64,000 nt of DNA, from NCBI RefSeq assembly GCF_000238255.3, contig NZ_CP011040.1:1488001-1552000 (forward strand). Reading direction: 5' to 3'. The translations under genes and the position numbers were made by a program. Positions within the stretch are counted from its first letter, which is position 1, and each line of letters opens with the position of its first letter. A model generated the notes under the pieces. That model saw only the letters and a list, made by a program, of their open reading frames with translations, made no database searches and was not told where the DNA came from. This document shows, in pieces, positions 50,762-60,175 of this stretch. The stretch comes from Pseudoalteromonas spongiae UST010723-006. GTDB taxonomy: Bacteria; Pseudomonadota; Gammaproteobacteria; Enterobacterales; Alteromonadaceae.

Positions 50762-51726
50762 TGCAGCGCCTCCAGCAGTTTTTCTTTCGCTCTGCGACGA
50801 TAAGACTCCGCATATGCAGCAGAGCGCGCATTCAAGATAGGATCTTGAGTCGCGACAATGCCTGTTGGTAAGGTTAGCGGATCAAAGTTAATGTCGTGGC
50901 AGCGCGCACCTTCGCTGGAATCGATAGTTTTAATCTTGAGCACTCCTGCAGATACCTGTTCGCGTGAGCTTGGCCAAATTACCGCTGGATTAGTTTCATC
51001 ATCGCCATCACTGGCTAAAGTAAACACCCAATTAAATGATACAGCCCCGTTTGCTAAACGGCTTGATAACTCATCAAACAGCGCATTATTGCTATTTGAA
51101 AGGGTATTTGGTGTGTTATCGCGAGGCATAACATGCCACCTCACCGCCTGTTTATTGTTTTGATTATCAATCAAATAGAACGCATTTATGCTGTTGTATT
51201 GCTCAAGAGCAAAACTCGAAGACGGCGTGTAGCTGGCTTTCCAATTTAAAAAATCTTTGCTTTCAGGATGCTCGTTAAAAAATGCTTTAATCGCATCAGG
51301 TCCTTGCTTAATTGCCACAATTTGCTGATAAAAATCATGTGCATTAGTGACCGCCATCGCAGGCGGTGTATTCATGGCAATACGCCACTGCTCAGTGCTG
51401 CTTAAATCAAAACTCAACGCTAGGCTACGCACGGGCGCTTTTAAATCTGGCGCTGTTGGATTACTACCCGCAATTGAAAAGCGACCAACAAAAGCAGTCG
51501 TTCCAGCTTCAAACAAGGTGGCTTTTGTGTAGGGTGCAAGTGCGCCATTAGCGACAAACTCACCTGTTATACATGCACCTTTTGCATGCGCACGGCGAAA
51601 ACCAGCAAACGGCTTATTGCCTTCTTGCAAGTCGACAAATTGCTGCGCAGTGACTTTTTCCTGTGCAACTAAATTGGCAGACAACACCAAGCCCAACCAA
51701 GATAAAAATTGAATAAGTGTTTTCAA
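50758..51726 (-). CDS. Catalase-family peroxidase (SrpA-like), periplasmic
   Basis: A 322-residue secreted heme protein. Signal peptide (1-22), then FAGFRRAHAKGACITGEFVANG with the distal His47, and a catalase-like C-terminal segment (NARSAAYAESYRRRAKEKLL) that carries the proximal Tyr. Much shorter than full catalase, as usual for SrpA-like peroxidases. It reduces peroxides in the periplasm using electrons from the neighbouring cytochrome b561. Confidence 0.9.
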   Translation of the reverse strand: MKTLIQFLSWLGLVLSANLVAQEKVTAQQFVDLQEGNKPFAGFRRAHAKGACITGEFVANGALAPYTKATLFEAGTTAFVGRFSIAGSNPTAPDLKAPVRSLALSFDLSSTEQWRIAMNTPPAMAVTNAHDFYQQIVAIKQGPDAIKAFFNEHPESKDFLNWKASYTPSSSFALEQYNSINAFYLIDNQNNKQAVRWHVMPRDNTPNTLSNSNNALFDELSSRLANGAVSFNWVFTLASDGDDETNPAVIWPSSREQVSAGVLKIKTIDSSEGARCHDINFDPLTLPTGIVATQDPILNARSAAYAESYRRRAKEKLLEALQ

Positions 51727-52079
51727 ATGTGCCCCTTCACTTTAATAAACCACGATAAAGTTCACATCTATACCAATCGCTGAAAATGCAAACATAACTA
51801 AAAGAGTGTAGCCGATTGGCATAAATGCACGGTTTATAAGGTATAAACCGGAAAACAGGCCAATTTATTTCACCTATTTACCCTTATTTGCTTCGACTTC
51901 AAATTAATATTTGTTTATCTAACTAAATCTAAATAAATCATAAAAACGTCAAAAATAAATTAGATCAATATAAACAAACACTTAAATACACTTTCTGCGT
52001 TGATCAAGTTTTATCCACTTGAAATTAGAGCTCAAATAATTAGAATTGTAATCAATTTAAACCATGTGAGGTAAATATC
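51727..52079. other. Gene-free intergenic region
   Basis: AT-rich 353 bp between the peroxidase (minus) and the small gene before putP (plus). It presumably holds both promoters; no clear regulatory box, repeat or RNA was found. Confidence 0.4.
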
Positions 52080-52223
52080 ATGAGTACTAAGACGGATCTT
52101 TTTGGGTACCTTTCTTTTAAATTTATCGCCGCTGTAAGTTACTTATTAGCCGCGGGTTCTCTTGCTAAAAAGCGAATCTCAGGTGACTCACAAGGGCGCT
52201 ACGCAAATTCTCAAAGCAAATAA
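52080..52223 (+). CDS. 47-residue membrane peptide upstream of putP
   Basis: ATG at 52080 with GAGG 10 bases upstream opens a 47-codon frame ending TAA at 52221-52223. The protein reads a short N-terminal stretch, one hydrophobic helix (residues ~11-29, FKFIAAVSYLLAAGSLA), and a basic tail. It ends 26 bp before putP. Its position suggests a small partner or leader peptide of the proline symporter; no family is known to me. Confidence 0.6.
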   Translation: MSTKTDLFGYLSFKFIAAVSYLLAAGSLAKKRISGDSQGRYANSQSK

Positions 52224-52248
52224 CATAATTAATTAGTACTGAAATAAA

Positions 52249-53727
52249 ATGTTCGATTACGCGACTTTTTCTATTTTATTATATTTCGCCCTGCTAATTT
52301 TCATTGGCGTTTATGCCATGAAAAAATCCACATCAGATAACGGTGAATATTTACTCGGTGGGCGCAATGTTAGCGCCAAAGTGACCGCGTTATCAGCTGG
52401 CGCCTCAGATATGAGTGGCTGGATGCTGATGGGTCTACCAGGTGCCGCTTATGTTAGTGGATTAGGCAGTATTTGGCTTGCAGTTGGCCTAGTGTTAGGT
52501 GCCTATGTGAACTATCACATTGTTGCGCCTAAGCTTCGAGTATTCACAGAACTTGCAGATGATGCACTGACCATTCCCGAGTTCTTTTCAAAGCGCTTCG
52601 CCCTTGAAAAAGGCAGTGTAAGACTCATTGCGTCGATTGTTATTATTGTATTTTTCACGGTTTATACCGCATCAGGCCTAGTCGCCGGCGGTAAACTGTT
52701 TGAATCGGCATTTAATATTGATTACACCATTGGCATTGTGGCTACCGTTAGCATAGTCGTAATTTACACGGTACTTGGCGGGTTCCTTGCGGTCAGTTTA
52801 AGTGACTTTATTCAGGGCGTAATCATGCTCATTGCGCTGATTGCCGTACCTATGGTGACCTTCAGTAACTTTGATGCTGAAGCTGCCAGTAACTTCACCC
52901 AATCAATGTCGTTTGATTTTGGCAATGTTGAATTGCTTGCCGCTATTAGCTTAATGACATGGGGCCTTGGTTACTTTGGTCAGCCACACATTATTGTGCG
53001 CTTTATGGCAATTGATAGCCATGAAAACTTAGCCAAAGCACGCAAAATCGGTTTATCGTGGATGACAATTTCGATTATTGGTGCGCTAGTAACAGGCCTT
53101 GTTGGTGCAAGCTTTATTGCCAACAGCGAGCAATCAGTATCTGATCCCGAAACCATTTTTATCTTTCTATCACAGTTTTTGTTCCACCCATTTGTGGCAG
53201 GTTGGCTGCTTGCAGCAATTTTAGCTGCCATTATGAGCACCATTTCGTCACAGCTATTAGTGTCGTCGAGCTCGCTGGTTGAAGATATCTATAAGAGCTA
53301 TGCAAAGCGTCAGCCAAGCAGTAACGAACTGCTGATGATTAGCCGCGTATGCGTGCTCGTGGTGGCCGTTGTGGCATCACTGATTGCCCTAGACAGCAAT
53401 AGCAGCGTACTTAATTTAGTATCAAACGCATGGGCCGGTTTTGGCGCAGCATTTGGCCCACTGGTAATCTTTAGTTTATGGTGGAAAAAGCTAACGCACA
53501 GCGGCGCAGTAGCCGGTGTGGTTGTGGGTTCACTCACCGTACTACTTTGGGCATACGTACCGCTACTCGAAAATGGCGAAACCTTAAGTGTTTACTTTTA
53601 CGAGTTACTACCAGGTTTTGTAGCGAGTTCACTTGCTATTGTGCTGGTTAGCTTGAACACGCAGCAGCCAGATCAGCAAGCTATCAAATGGTTCAACGCA
53701 ACAAACGCCAAGCTCCAAGAGGCTTAA
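52249..53727 (+). CDS. putP: Sodium/proline symporter PutP
   Basis: A 492-residue sodium:solute symporter (SSS family, PutP branch) with 13 helices. Conserved features: LGGRNVSAKVTALSAGASDMSGWMLMGLPGAAYVSG (sodium and proline site region), LAGRM-like LVGASFIANS, and the C-terminal half MSTISSQLLVSSSSLVEDIY. Imports proline (osmoprotectant or nutrient) with sodium. It is followed 3 bp later by proB, so uptake and biosynthesis genes are linked. Confidence 0.92.
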   Translation: MFDYATFSILLYFALLIFIGVYAMKKSTSDNGEYLLGGRNVSAKVTALSAGASDMSGWMLMGLPGAAYVSGLGSIWLAVGLVLGAYVNYHIVAPKLRVFTELADDALTIPEFFSKRFALEKGSVRLIASIVIIVFFTVYTASGLVAGGKLFESAFNIDYTIGIVATVSIVVIYTVLGGFLAVSLSDFIQGVIMLIALIAVPMVTFSNFDAEAASNFTQSMSFDFGNVELLAAISLMTWGLGYFGQPHIIVRFMAIDSHENLAKARKIGLSWMTISIIGALVTGLVGASFIANSEQSVSDPETIFIFLSQFLFHPFVAGWLLAAILAAIMSTISSQLLVSSSSLVEDIYKSYAKRQPSSNELLMISRVCVLVVAVVASLIALDSNSSVLNLVSNAWAGFGAAFGPLVIFSLWWKKLTHSGAVAGVVVGSLTVLLWAYVPLLENGETLSVYFYELLPGFVASSLAIVLVSLNTQQPDQQAIKWFNATNAKLQEA

Positions 53728-53730
53728 TTT

Positions 53731-54840
53731 ATGCAACAAAATCTTAAAAATATCGGCTGGAAACGGATTGTGATTAAAGTGGGAAGCGCATTAATTGCGC
53801 CTCACCGCGACGGATGCAGTAGCCAGTATTTATTAAGTATCGCAAATTTTATTGTACGTTGCCGTGCATCAGGTATTCAGGTGGTATTAGTATCATCGGG
53901 TTCAGTTGCCGCAGGCGCGCACTTATTTAATAACGTCGACAATTCGTCGATGACAGTGAAAAAAGCCATGGCGGCAGCAGGCCAGTCTGAAATGATGGCA
54001 ACTTGGGATAGGTTATTTGATTTTAATACAGCCCAAGTACTGCTTACCCATGCCGATTTACGCAATCGCGACCGCTTTGAAAGTGTGCGCGACACACTGA
54101 CTGCGTTACTACAAAACGATATTCTGCCTATCGTAAATGAAAACGATACGGTAACCACCGACAAGCTAAAAGTGGGTGATAACGACAATTTATCAGCAAT
54201 GGTGGCCAGTGCCGCTTACGCCGATGCATTGATTATCTGTTCTGATATCGATGGACTTTATACCGCCAATCCTCATGAGGACAAAAGCGCAACGCTGATT
54301 CCTGATGTAATGCGTATTGACCCTGAAATTTATGCGATGGCAGGCGGTGCAACCAGCGATGTTGGTACTGGCGGTATGAAAACCAAAGTACAAGCCGCTG
54401 AAAAAGCAGTTTCACACGGTATTAATACATATATTGTTAACGGCTTTAGCGAAGCGACGTTTAATACGCTGTTACAAGGCGGTAATCCGGGCACCTTGTT
54501 CCACGCTATTGAAACGCCAATGCAAGACCAAAGCCACTGGATGAAACACACCACCAAAGCACAAGGTGAACTGGTTGTTGAAGACACATTTGCAATGCAA
54601 AAACAAAGCGACAATCTTATTACGCCGCAAGATTTGGTGAATGTGATTGGTGACTTTTCTGCAGGCGAAGTGGTACTACTTCGTAAAGAAAATGGCGACA
54701 AACTTGCCAAAGTAAAAAGTAATTACAGCAGTTGCTTACTTAATTTTGTGGCCGAACAAGACAACGATGACTTGTCTGAGAAGCTGCATGACTCAGCAGC
54801 ACCTATTCTCTCAGAGCAATATGTGTCTTTAAGTAATTAG
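53731..54840 (+). CDS. proB: Glutamate 5-kinase ProB (with PUA domain)
   Basis: A 369-residue enzyme, first step of proline synthesis (phosphorylates glutamate). The amino-acid kinase domain begins IVIKVGSALIAP; the catalytic region has LVSSGSVAAGAH and ENDTVTTDKLKVGDNDNLSAMVA. Residues ~275-369 are a PUA domain (QGELVVEDTFAMQK...SAGEVVLLRKENG). proA does not follow, so proline synthesis is split. It is 3 bp after putP. Terminator at 54,899. Confidence 0.95.
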   Translation: MQQNLKNIGWKRIVIKVGSALIAPHRDGCSSQYLLSIANFIVRCRASGIQVVLVSSGSVAAGAHLFNNVDNSSMTVKKAMAAAGQSEMMATWDRLFDFNTAQVLLTHADLRNRDRFESVRDTLTALLQNDILPIVNENDTVTTDKLKVGDNDNLSAMVASAAYADALIICSDIDGLYTANPHEDKSATLIPDVMRIDPEIYAMAGGATSDVGTGGMKTKVQAAEKAVSHGINTYIVNGFSEATFNTLLQGGNPGTLFHAIETPMQDQSHWMKHTTKAQGELVVEDTFAMQKQSDNLITPQDLVNVIGDFSAGEVVLLRKENGDKLAKVKSNYSSCLLNFVAEQDNDDLSEKLHDSAAPILSEQYVSLSN

Positions 54841-54898
54841 CAACTAACTTGCACCGTAATTGTTTGACCCTATCAAACATAATTACAACCCAACAAAG

Positions 54899-54924
54899 GG
54901 GTTAGCATAGCGCTAACCCTTTTT
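54899..54924. terminator. Terminator between proB and the ABC operon (usable both ways)
   Basis: GGGTTAGC (54899-54906) pairs with GCTAACCC (54912-54919) with loop ATAGC; T-run follows on plus, A-run precedes on plus, giving termination for both convergent units. Confidence 0.8.
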
Positions 54925-54942
54925 ATATTTACCTCACTAATA

Positions 54943-56178
54943 TTAATCACTTTGCAGTGCATCAATCGGATCAAGCTTAGAAGCCTTAATCGCGGGGTAA
55001 ACGCCAAAAACAAGGCCCACCAACGCACAAATGCTAAACGATAACACAATTGCGCTCAGCGACCACGACACCGCCCATTGAGAGTAAAAAGCAATCAGCT
55101 CTGACAGTGCAATACCAAAGAATACACCTAGTAAGCCACCTAAAATGGAAATGGTGAAACTTTCGGTAATAAACTGCACTTGAATGTTCTTTTGCGTAGC
55201 GCCAATGGCGCGCAATAAACCGATTTCTTTAGTGCGCTCAAGTACAGTGGCTAGCATAATGTTCATAATGCCAATGCCGCCCACCAGCAGTGAAATCCCG
55301 GCTACACACGACATTACAATATTAAAAATTTGCTGGGTTTGCTTTTGCTGTGCCAATAACGCGGCAGGCACAATCAGCTTGTAATCATCAATATCGTTAT
55401 GACGCCCTTTTACTAGGGCATCAATCGCTTGCGCGGCCATCACGGGGCTAAAACCCGGTTCGGTAGCAAGTTTAATGCGAGTAATTTCAGGGTCGAGTAA
55501 TTCGCTTTTAAAGCGGTGAATCGCAGTTTTAAGCGGAATAAAAATCTGGTTTTGTTCATCGCCTAATTTAACGCCCTGAAACTCTTTTTTCTTTAAAAAT
55601 GGCGCTTCAAGAATACCCACTACTTCAAACCACAAATGGTTAATTTTGACTGATTTCCCCACCGCATCGCCAAGCGGGAACAAAGTACGCGCGGTATTTG
55701 CACCGAGCAGCGCCACTTGCGAAAAGTGCTGACCATCTTGCTGATTAAGCAATCGCCCGGCACTTAAATCAAAATGTGCAAGTTCAAAGTAGTTTTCACT
55801 TACACCTACCGCTTGACCATCAAATTTGGCGTATTCACTAAATACATGGTAGGTTTCAACCACTTTTTCAGCGGCAAAATCAGTAATAAACGGCAAAGCT
55901 TCAACTGCAACTTTGCCATCGTTAAGCGATAACCCGTCCGAGTGCTTACGCTGCTCTCTAAGTTCATCCTCTTCAAAGTCTTTAGCTTCTACAATTACGT
56001 TATTAAGGCCCATTGAATCAATCATTTTCAGTGCTTCACGCTGTGCACCTTCACCAATGTTCAACATAGCAATTACCGCACCTACACCAAAGATCATACC
56101 GAGTAAGGTTAAAAAAGTGCGCATTTTATGCTGCTGCAATTGCACTGCGGCATCTTTAAATAATCCGACTAAATTCAT
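54943..56178 (-). CDS. MacB-like ABC exporter permease
   Basis: A 411-residue permease of the MacB/FtsX type: one N-terminal helix (FLTLLGMIFGVGAVIAMLNIGEGAQREA), a large periplasmic domain (about 50-270), and three C-terminal helices ending SKLDPIDALQSD. It has no ATPase domain of its own; the ATPase is a separate gene (59,492). It is the last gene of the minus-strand operon, overlapping the adaptor stop (ATGA-type, 4 bp). Confidence 0.93.
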   Translation of the reverse strand: MNLVGLFKDAAVQLQQHKMRTFLTLLGMIFGVGAVIAMLNIGEGAQREALKMIDSMGLNNVIVEAKDFEEDELREQRKHSDGLSLNDGKVAVEALPFITDFAAEKVVETYHVFSEYAKFDGQAVGVSENYFELAHFDLSAGRLLNQQDGQHFSQVALLGANTARTLFPLGDAVGKSVKINHLWFEVVGILEAPFLKKKEFQGVKLGDEQNQIFIPLKTAIHRFKSELLDPEITRIKLATEPGFSPVMAAQAIDALVKGRHNDIDDYKLIVPAALLAQQKQTQQIFNIVMSCVAGISLLVGGIGIMNIMLATVLERTKEIGLLRAIGATQKNIQVQFITESFTISILGGLLGVFFGIALSELIAFYSQWAVSWSLSAIVLSFSICALVGLVFGVYPAIKASKLDPIDALQSD

Positions 56179-57365
56179 AGTTTGCCCTCCTGCTCAACTA
56201 GCGCAATTACATCACCTTTGGAAAGGCCCTTTACAATTTCAACATGGCTTAAATTACTTGCGCCTAAGGTAACTGGCGCTTTGCTATAACCCGATGCCGT
56301 TTTAAGTTGCACATACGCACCTTCTTCGTCAGCAAATACACTAAATTTTGGTACGATTAGCTTTTCGGCTGGCTGATCTGCAACTATGTTTGCCACCACT
56401 TTTAAGCCCGGTCGCAAGTAGTCGCCTTGCTCATCAATACTGGCGGTGATCTCGTAATACTTTTGCGGATCTTGTCGCTTAATTGATTTAGGAAACGGTG
56501 CAAGCTTACTTATTTTGCCGCTAAAGGTTTTATTGGGTGTTGAAATAAGCGAAAACTCAATTGCTTGATCTTGCTTTAAATTAATCGCTTCGCGCTCTTT
56601 TACAAACAACTTGATTTGCATAACCGAGGTATCGGGCAAGCCTGCAATTTTTTGGCCCGGCCACAGGGTTTGCCCTGCTCTTGGTTTTTCACCATGCCAA
56701 TCTACGCTATGGGTTAACAAACCATCGTGCGGGGCAACCACCTCTAACGACGACAAATTGCCATCGAGCATATTAATTTTGCTTTGATGCTGTTGGCTCT
56801 GCATATTTAACAGGTCTAACTCGCCTTGCGCGCTGCTATTAAACTGATCAGACTGCCAATTAAAATAGGCCGTTTTGGCATTTAAATAGTCAACTTTTTG
56901 CGCCTGCTCTAAAATCTCAAGTTTCGAGATAATACGGTCATCGTCGATAGAAAAATTTTCAGCAAATTGCTTTTCTTCTTCAACAATTTCCATATCAAAC
57001 CCTAAGTGTTTTCTGCGCGTGTCGATTTCGGTATTTTTACCGGATAAATCTTGCGACACTTTTTGGTTTGAAAAATCACTCTCGCGCTTTTGCTTAGTCA
57101 TTACACGACCATCAAACCGTGCAATCACTTCACCTTTTTTAACTTGAGAATATTCAGGCATTAACCACGCCAAAGTTTGCGGCCCGCGCGATGATGCAGG
57201 AGTGCTAATCACGGTTTCATTAGCGGCAATCAGTTCGCCTTTTGCCTCTACATAGTTTTTAAACGGGGCTTTTTGCACGGTAAACGTAAGCTCGGCGGCT
57301 ACATCATCAGGTTTTAAGCACGCGGTTAATAAAATCACGCTTACAACAATAGCTAAATACTTCAT
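56175..57365 (-). CDS. HlyD/MacA-like adaptor lipoprotein, third adaptor of the ABC operon
   Basis: A 396-residue periplasmic adaptor. Lipoprotein signal VVSVILLTAC, then barrel-sandwich and long coiled-coil parts (residues ~95-190) and a C-terminal beta domain (LRPGLKVVANIVADQPAEKL). The coiled coil lies within the same type of segment as in its two neighbours, but the sequences differ strongly. Its ATG overlaps the previous stop (ATGA). Confidence 0.88.
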   Translation of the reverse strand: MKYLAIVVSVILLTACLKPDDVAAELTFTVQKAPFKNYVEAKGELIAANETVISTPASSRGPQTLAWLMPEYSQVKKGEVIARFDGRVMTKQKRESDFSNQKVSQDLSGKNTEIDTRRKHLGFDMEIVEEEKQFAENFSIDDDRIISKLEILEQAQKVDYLNAKTAYFNWQSDQFNSSAQGELDLLNMQSQQHQSKINMLDGNLSSLEVVAPHDGLLTHSVDWHGEKPRAGQTLWPGQKIAGLPDTSVMQIKLFVKEREAINLKQDQAIEFSLISTPNKTFSGKISKLAPFPKSIKRQDPQKYYEITASIDEQGDYLRPGLKVVANIVADQPAEKLIVPKFSVFADEEGAYVQLKTASGYSKAPVTLGASNLSHVEIVKGLSKGDVIALVEQEGKL

Positions 57366-58528
57366 AAACGCACTACCTCTCCTTGCTCAATGCCACTTTT
57401 TATTACCGCAAAACCATTACTAATATTACCTACCGTAACTGGGGTTTTATCACCATTTTTTTCAATTACATACGCGCTTGATTGGTCGCTATGCAATGCG
57501 CTTACAGGCACTATCAATACATCATCAATTTTATCGGTCGCTATTTCTACGCGGGCGGTTAACCCTGGGCGCATCGCAGCTGCATTAATATTATCGAGTT
57601 TAATTAAGGTGTCGACGATTCGGCGTTTATCTTGCGGCGATTTTTCACGAAACGCACTGCCAATACTGGTTATTTTGCCCGATGTAATAATCGGCTCAGA
57701 GCCATCAATGGTCACTTTAACATTCTGATTAAGTGCAATGCGGCCAAAGTCAGCTTCGTCAATTTGCGCTTTTACCTGCATATCTTCGATTACCGCTAAT
57801 TCAATTACTGGTTGGCCAAATTGCACACTTTCACCTACCGTTGGCTTTTCACCACTGGCGTCGGTGTAATACATTACAATGCCATCCATAGGAGCTTTTA
57901 CTTTCAGCTTTTCAATGTCGTGTTCTAGGGCATCAACTTCTGCTTTTAAGCGCTCGGCTTTACCTTTAGCTAACCGAATATTGAGCGCTTTAGTTTCTTC
58001 TTGAAATGTCAGTTTTTTCTTAGCTAGCTCAAGATCATTTTGCGCAATGGTAAAATCAATCTGTGCCTTACGTTTATCGTTATCCGACATCGAATCATCG
58101 TTAATATCGGCCTTACGCTTGGCAATATCGTAATTCATTTGCGCTTCGGCAAGGGCGAGTTTTAACTCTTCTTGGTTTTTAATCTCTTGCGCTTTTTGGT
58201 TTTCGAGCTCTTTTACCGCGCGGTCATATTCGCTGGTTTTTTCAATTAATCGGTCGCGCACGGGTTTATCATCAAAAGACGCAACCATTTCGCCTTTTTT
58301 AACTTGTTTATTCTCAGGCGCTAAAAACTTCACCTTGTATTGCCACATACGCGAAATAGACGGCGGTGCAATAAGCGATTGCTGTGCCGACTCTAATTCG
58401 CCATTGGCTTGCACAGCCAATTGTAAGCTGGTTTTTTCAATGGTGTGATAATCAAATTCATCATCGCCACAACCAGTTAGCGAAAACGCGATTAGGCTTG
58501 CAACTAAGCCAAGCTTAAACTTATTCAT
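57362..58528 (-). CDS. HlyD/MacA-like adaptor lipoprotein, second adaptor of the ABC operon
   Basis: A 388-residue adaptor. Lipoprotein signal LIAFSLTGC. Central coiled coil (YDRAVKELENQKAQEIKNQEELKLALAEAQ onwards), the lipoyl-like segment KVKAPMDGIVMYY, and the C-terminal SGKITSIGSAFREKSP. Start is ATG 58528 with AAGGAGG upstream; its first bases overlap the preceding gene's end. It binds the MacB-like permease or its other adaptors in the periplasm. Confidence 0.88.
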   Translation of the reverse strand: MNKFKLGLVASLIAFSLTGCGDDEFDYHTIEKTSLQLAVQANGELESAQQSLIAPPSISRMWQYKVKFLAPENKQVKKGEMVASFDDKPVRDRLIEKTSEYDRAVKELENQKAQEIKNQEELKLALAEAQMNYDIAKRKADINDDSMSDNDKRKAQIDFTIAQNDLELAKKKLTFQEETKALNIRLAKGKAERLKAEVDALEHDIEKLKVKAPMDGIVMYYTDASGEKPTVGESVQFGQPVIELAVIEDMQVKAQIDEADFGRIALNQNVKVTIDGSEPIITSGKITSIGSAFREKSPQDKRRIVDTLIKLDNINAAAMRPGLTARVEIATDKIDDVLIVPVSALHSDQSSAYVIEKNGDKTPVTVGNISNGFAVIKSGIEQGEVVRL

Positions 58529-59495
58529 TACTGCCTCCTTGCACCACAACGCGCCCCGTCATACCCGGTAAGATTTTTAACTGCTGTGTATCATCAAACG
58601 TAAACTTAGCGCGATAGTAAGCATCTTTACCCCATTCTTTACGCTCTTCCGGTTGTGTTGAAATATCGCTTAATTTTGCAGTAAGTGGCGTATCTTGATA
58701 CGCATCAAGCTTAAGCGACATTGTTTGCTCTTGCTTTAAGTGCTTATAATCAATTTCGTGCACCCAAGCTTCTAAATAAAGACCGGTCATTGCTGGAATT
58801 TCAGCAATTTTCCAACCCGGTTGTGCAGTAACCCCTGAAAACAATTTAGTGCCATACCAAGGGTGATTACCATACAAAATGGGGCCTTGATTGGTGGCTT
58901 TATGGGTAAGATTTTGCAAACGTTCGCGGTTTTCTTTTAAGTTAATTTGCAAATGTTCTATTTCGATTTCTTGCTTGCGAATGTTTACCTGCGCCGTAGT
59001 TTTAGCCTCTGCTAGGCTTGCTTTAGCTTTGTGTTTTTGAATTACCGCTTGCTCAAGTTTTAGCTGGTTTTCTTCATAATCAAACGCACTTACATGGCTT
59101 TTAGGTACAGCCGCATCAATTTTGGCTTTTTCAAGTAACAAATCAGCACGGGCAAGCGCAAATTCGGCTTCTAAAATGGCTTGTTTTCCCTTGTTTTGTT
59201 GGCGTTTTAATTCATCTTGTGCGGTATTAAGGCTTACTTCGTCTTGCTCAATGGTGCTGGCAATTGAGCCGCCTTCAAATACCACAACCACATCACCGGG
59301 TTTGGCAACTTCGCCCTCGGGTAACATCCATTCAACTTGAATGCGCCATGTATCACTTTGCGGTGCAAAAAAGGTTTGGCTGTCGCTCGCTTTTATTTCC
59401 CCAGTAATAAAAATATTTTGCGATGCAAACACCTGCTTTGTAAAAAGCGCGCTTGCAAGCATCAATGGCAGCGCGCTAAGTTTAAGTGTTTTCAT
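58521..59495 (-). CDS. HlyD-like adaptor, first adaptor of the ABC operon
   Basis: A 324-residue protein with a normal cleaved signal peptide (FTKQVFA), not a lipoprotein. Lipoyl-like half DTWRIQVEWMLPEGEVAKPGDVVVVFEGG, a coiled coil (about residues 85-200), and a C-terminal LKILPGMTGRVVVQG barrel end. Slightly shorter than its two partners. It shares the ATGA overlap with the ATPase gene, so it is tightly coupled. Confidence 0.88.
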   Translation of the reverse strand: MKTLKLSALPLMLASALFTKQVFASQNIFITGEIKASDSQTFFAPQSDTWRIQVEWMLPEGEVAKPGDVVVVFEGGSIASTIEQDEVSLNTAQDELKRQQNKGKQAILEAEFALARADLLLEKAKIDAAVPKSHVSAFDYEENQLKLEQAVIQKHKAKASLAEAKTTAQVNIRKQEIEIEHLQINLKENRERLQNLTHKATNQGPILYGNHPWYGTKLFSGVTAQPGWKIAEIPAMTGLYLEAWVHEIDYKHLKQEQTMSLKLDAYQDTPLTAKLSDISTQPEERKEWGKDAYYRAKFTFDDTQQLKILPGMTGRVVVQGGSNE

Positions 59496-60175
59496 TGAAC
59501 GCTATCCTCTATTTTCACACCATCTTTCATGCGAATAATGCGCTTAGCGTACTCGGCAATATCTTCTTCGTGGGTCACCATCACAATGGTGTGGCCTTGA
59601 GCGTGCAGGTCACATAACAGTGACATAATTTCGTGGGATGTTTTGCTGTCTAGGTTACCGGTTGGTTCATCGGCAAAAATCACTTTAGGCTCATTAACTA
59701 AGGCTCTGGCTATTGCCACACGTTGCCTTTGCCCACCGGACATTTCATTTGGCTTATGCCCTGCCCTGTGATCAAGCCCCACCTTGGCAAGCATGGCTAA
59801 CCCTTTTTGTTTTGCATGTTCTGGCGATATATCACTGTACCTAAGCGGCAAAGTAACATTTTCAAGCGCAGTTAAACGGGTTAACAAATGAAAGGTTTGA
59901 AAAATAAAGCCAATACGCTGGTTACGGATTCTTGATAAGTCTTCATCGCACATATCTTGAATTGATTGTTTAGACAAAAAATACTCGCCTTTAGTTGGCG
60001 TATCTAAACAACCCAAAATATTCATTAGCGTTGATTTACCTGAGCCCGACGAACCCATAATGGCGACAAACTCCCCTTCGTCGATGGTGATAGAGACATC
60101 GTTTAACGCGGTAACGCGCGTTTCTCCACTGCCGTACTCGCGATACAGGTTCTTCACTTCAAGCACTGCACACAT
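59492..60175 (-). CDS. MacB/LolD-type ABC transporter ATPase
   Basis: A 227-residue ATPase, separate from its permease. Walker [10 protein letters not shown] (41-49), Q loop, signature [15 protein letters not shown], Walker [13 protein letters not shown], and the H loop [11 protein letters not shown]. Start placed at ATG 60175; GTG 60166 is the alternative, because the AGGA sequence touches the ATG. It starts the operon of three adaptors and one permease. Upstream carries palindromic elements (60,196-60,226). Confidence 0.92.
   Translation of the reverse strand: MCAVLEVKNLYREYGSGETRVTALNDVSITIDEGEFVAIMGSSGSGKSTLMNILGCLDTPTKGEYFLSKQSIQDMCDEDLSRIRNQRIGFIFQTFHLLTRLTALENVTLPLRYSDISPEHAKQKGLAMLAKVGLDHRAGHKPNEMSGGQRQRVAIARALVNEPKVIFADEPTGNLDSKTSHEIMSLLCDLHAQGHTIVMVTHEEDIAEYAKRIIRMKDGVKIEDSVQ

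Noticed and set aside
52008..52020. TTGATCAAG-type sequence upstream of the small gene before putP as an FNR site
   Set aside because: It lacks the full TTGAT-N4-ATCAA spacing.
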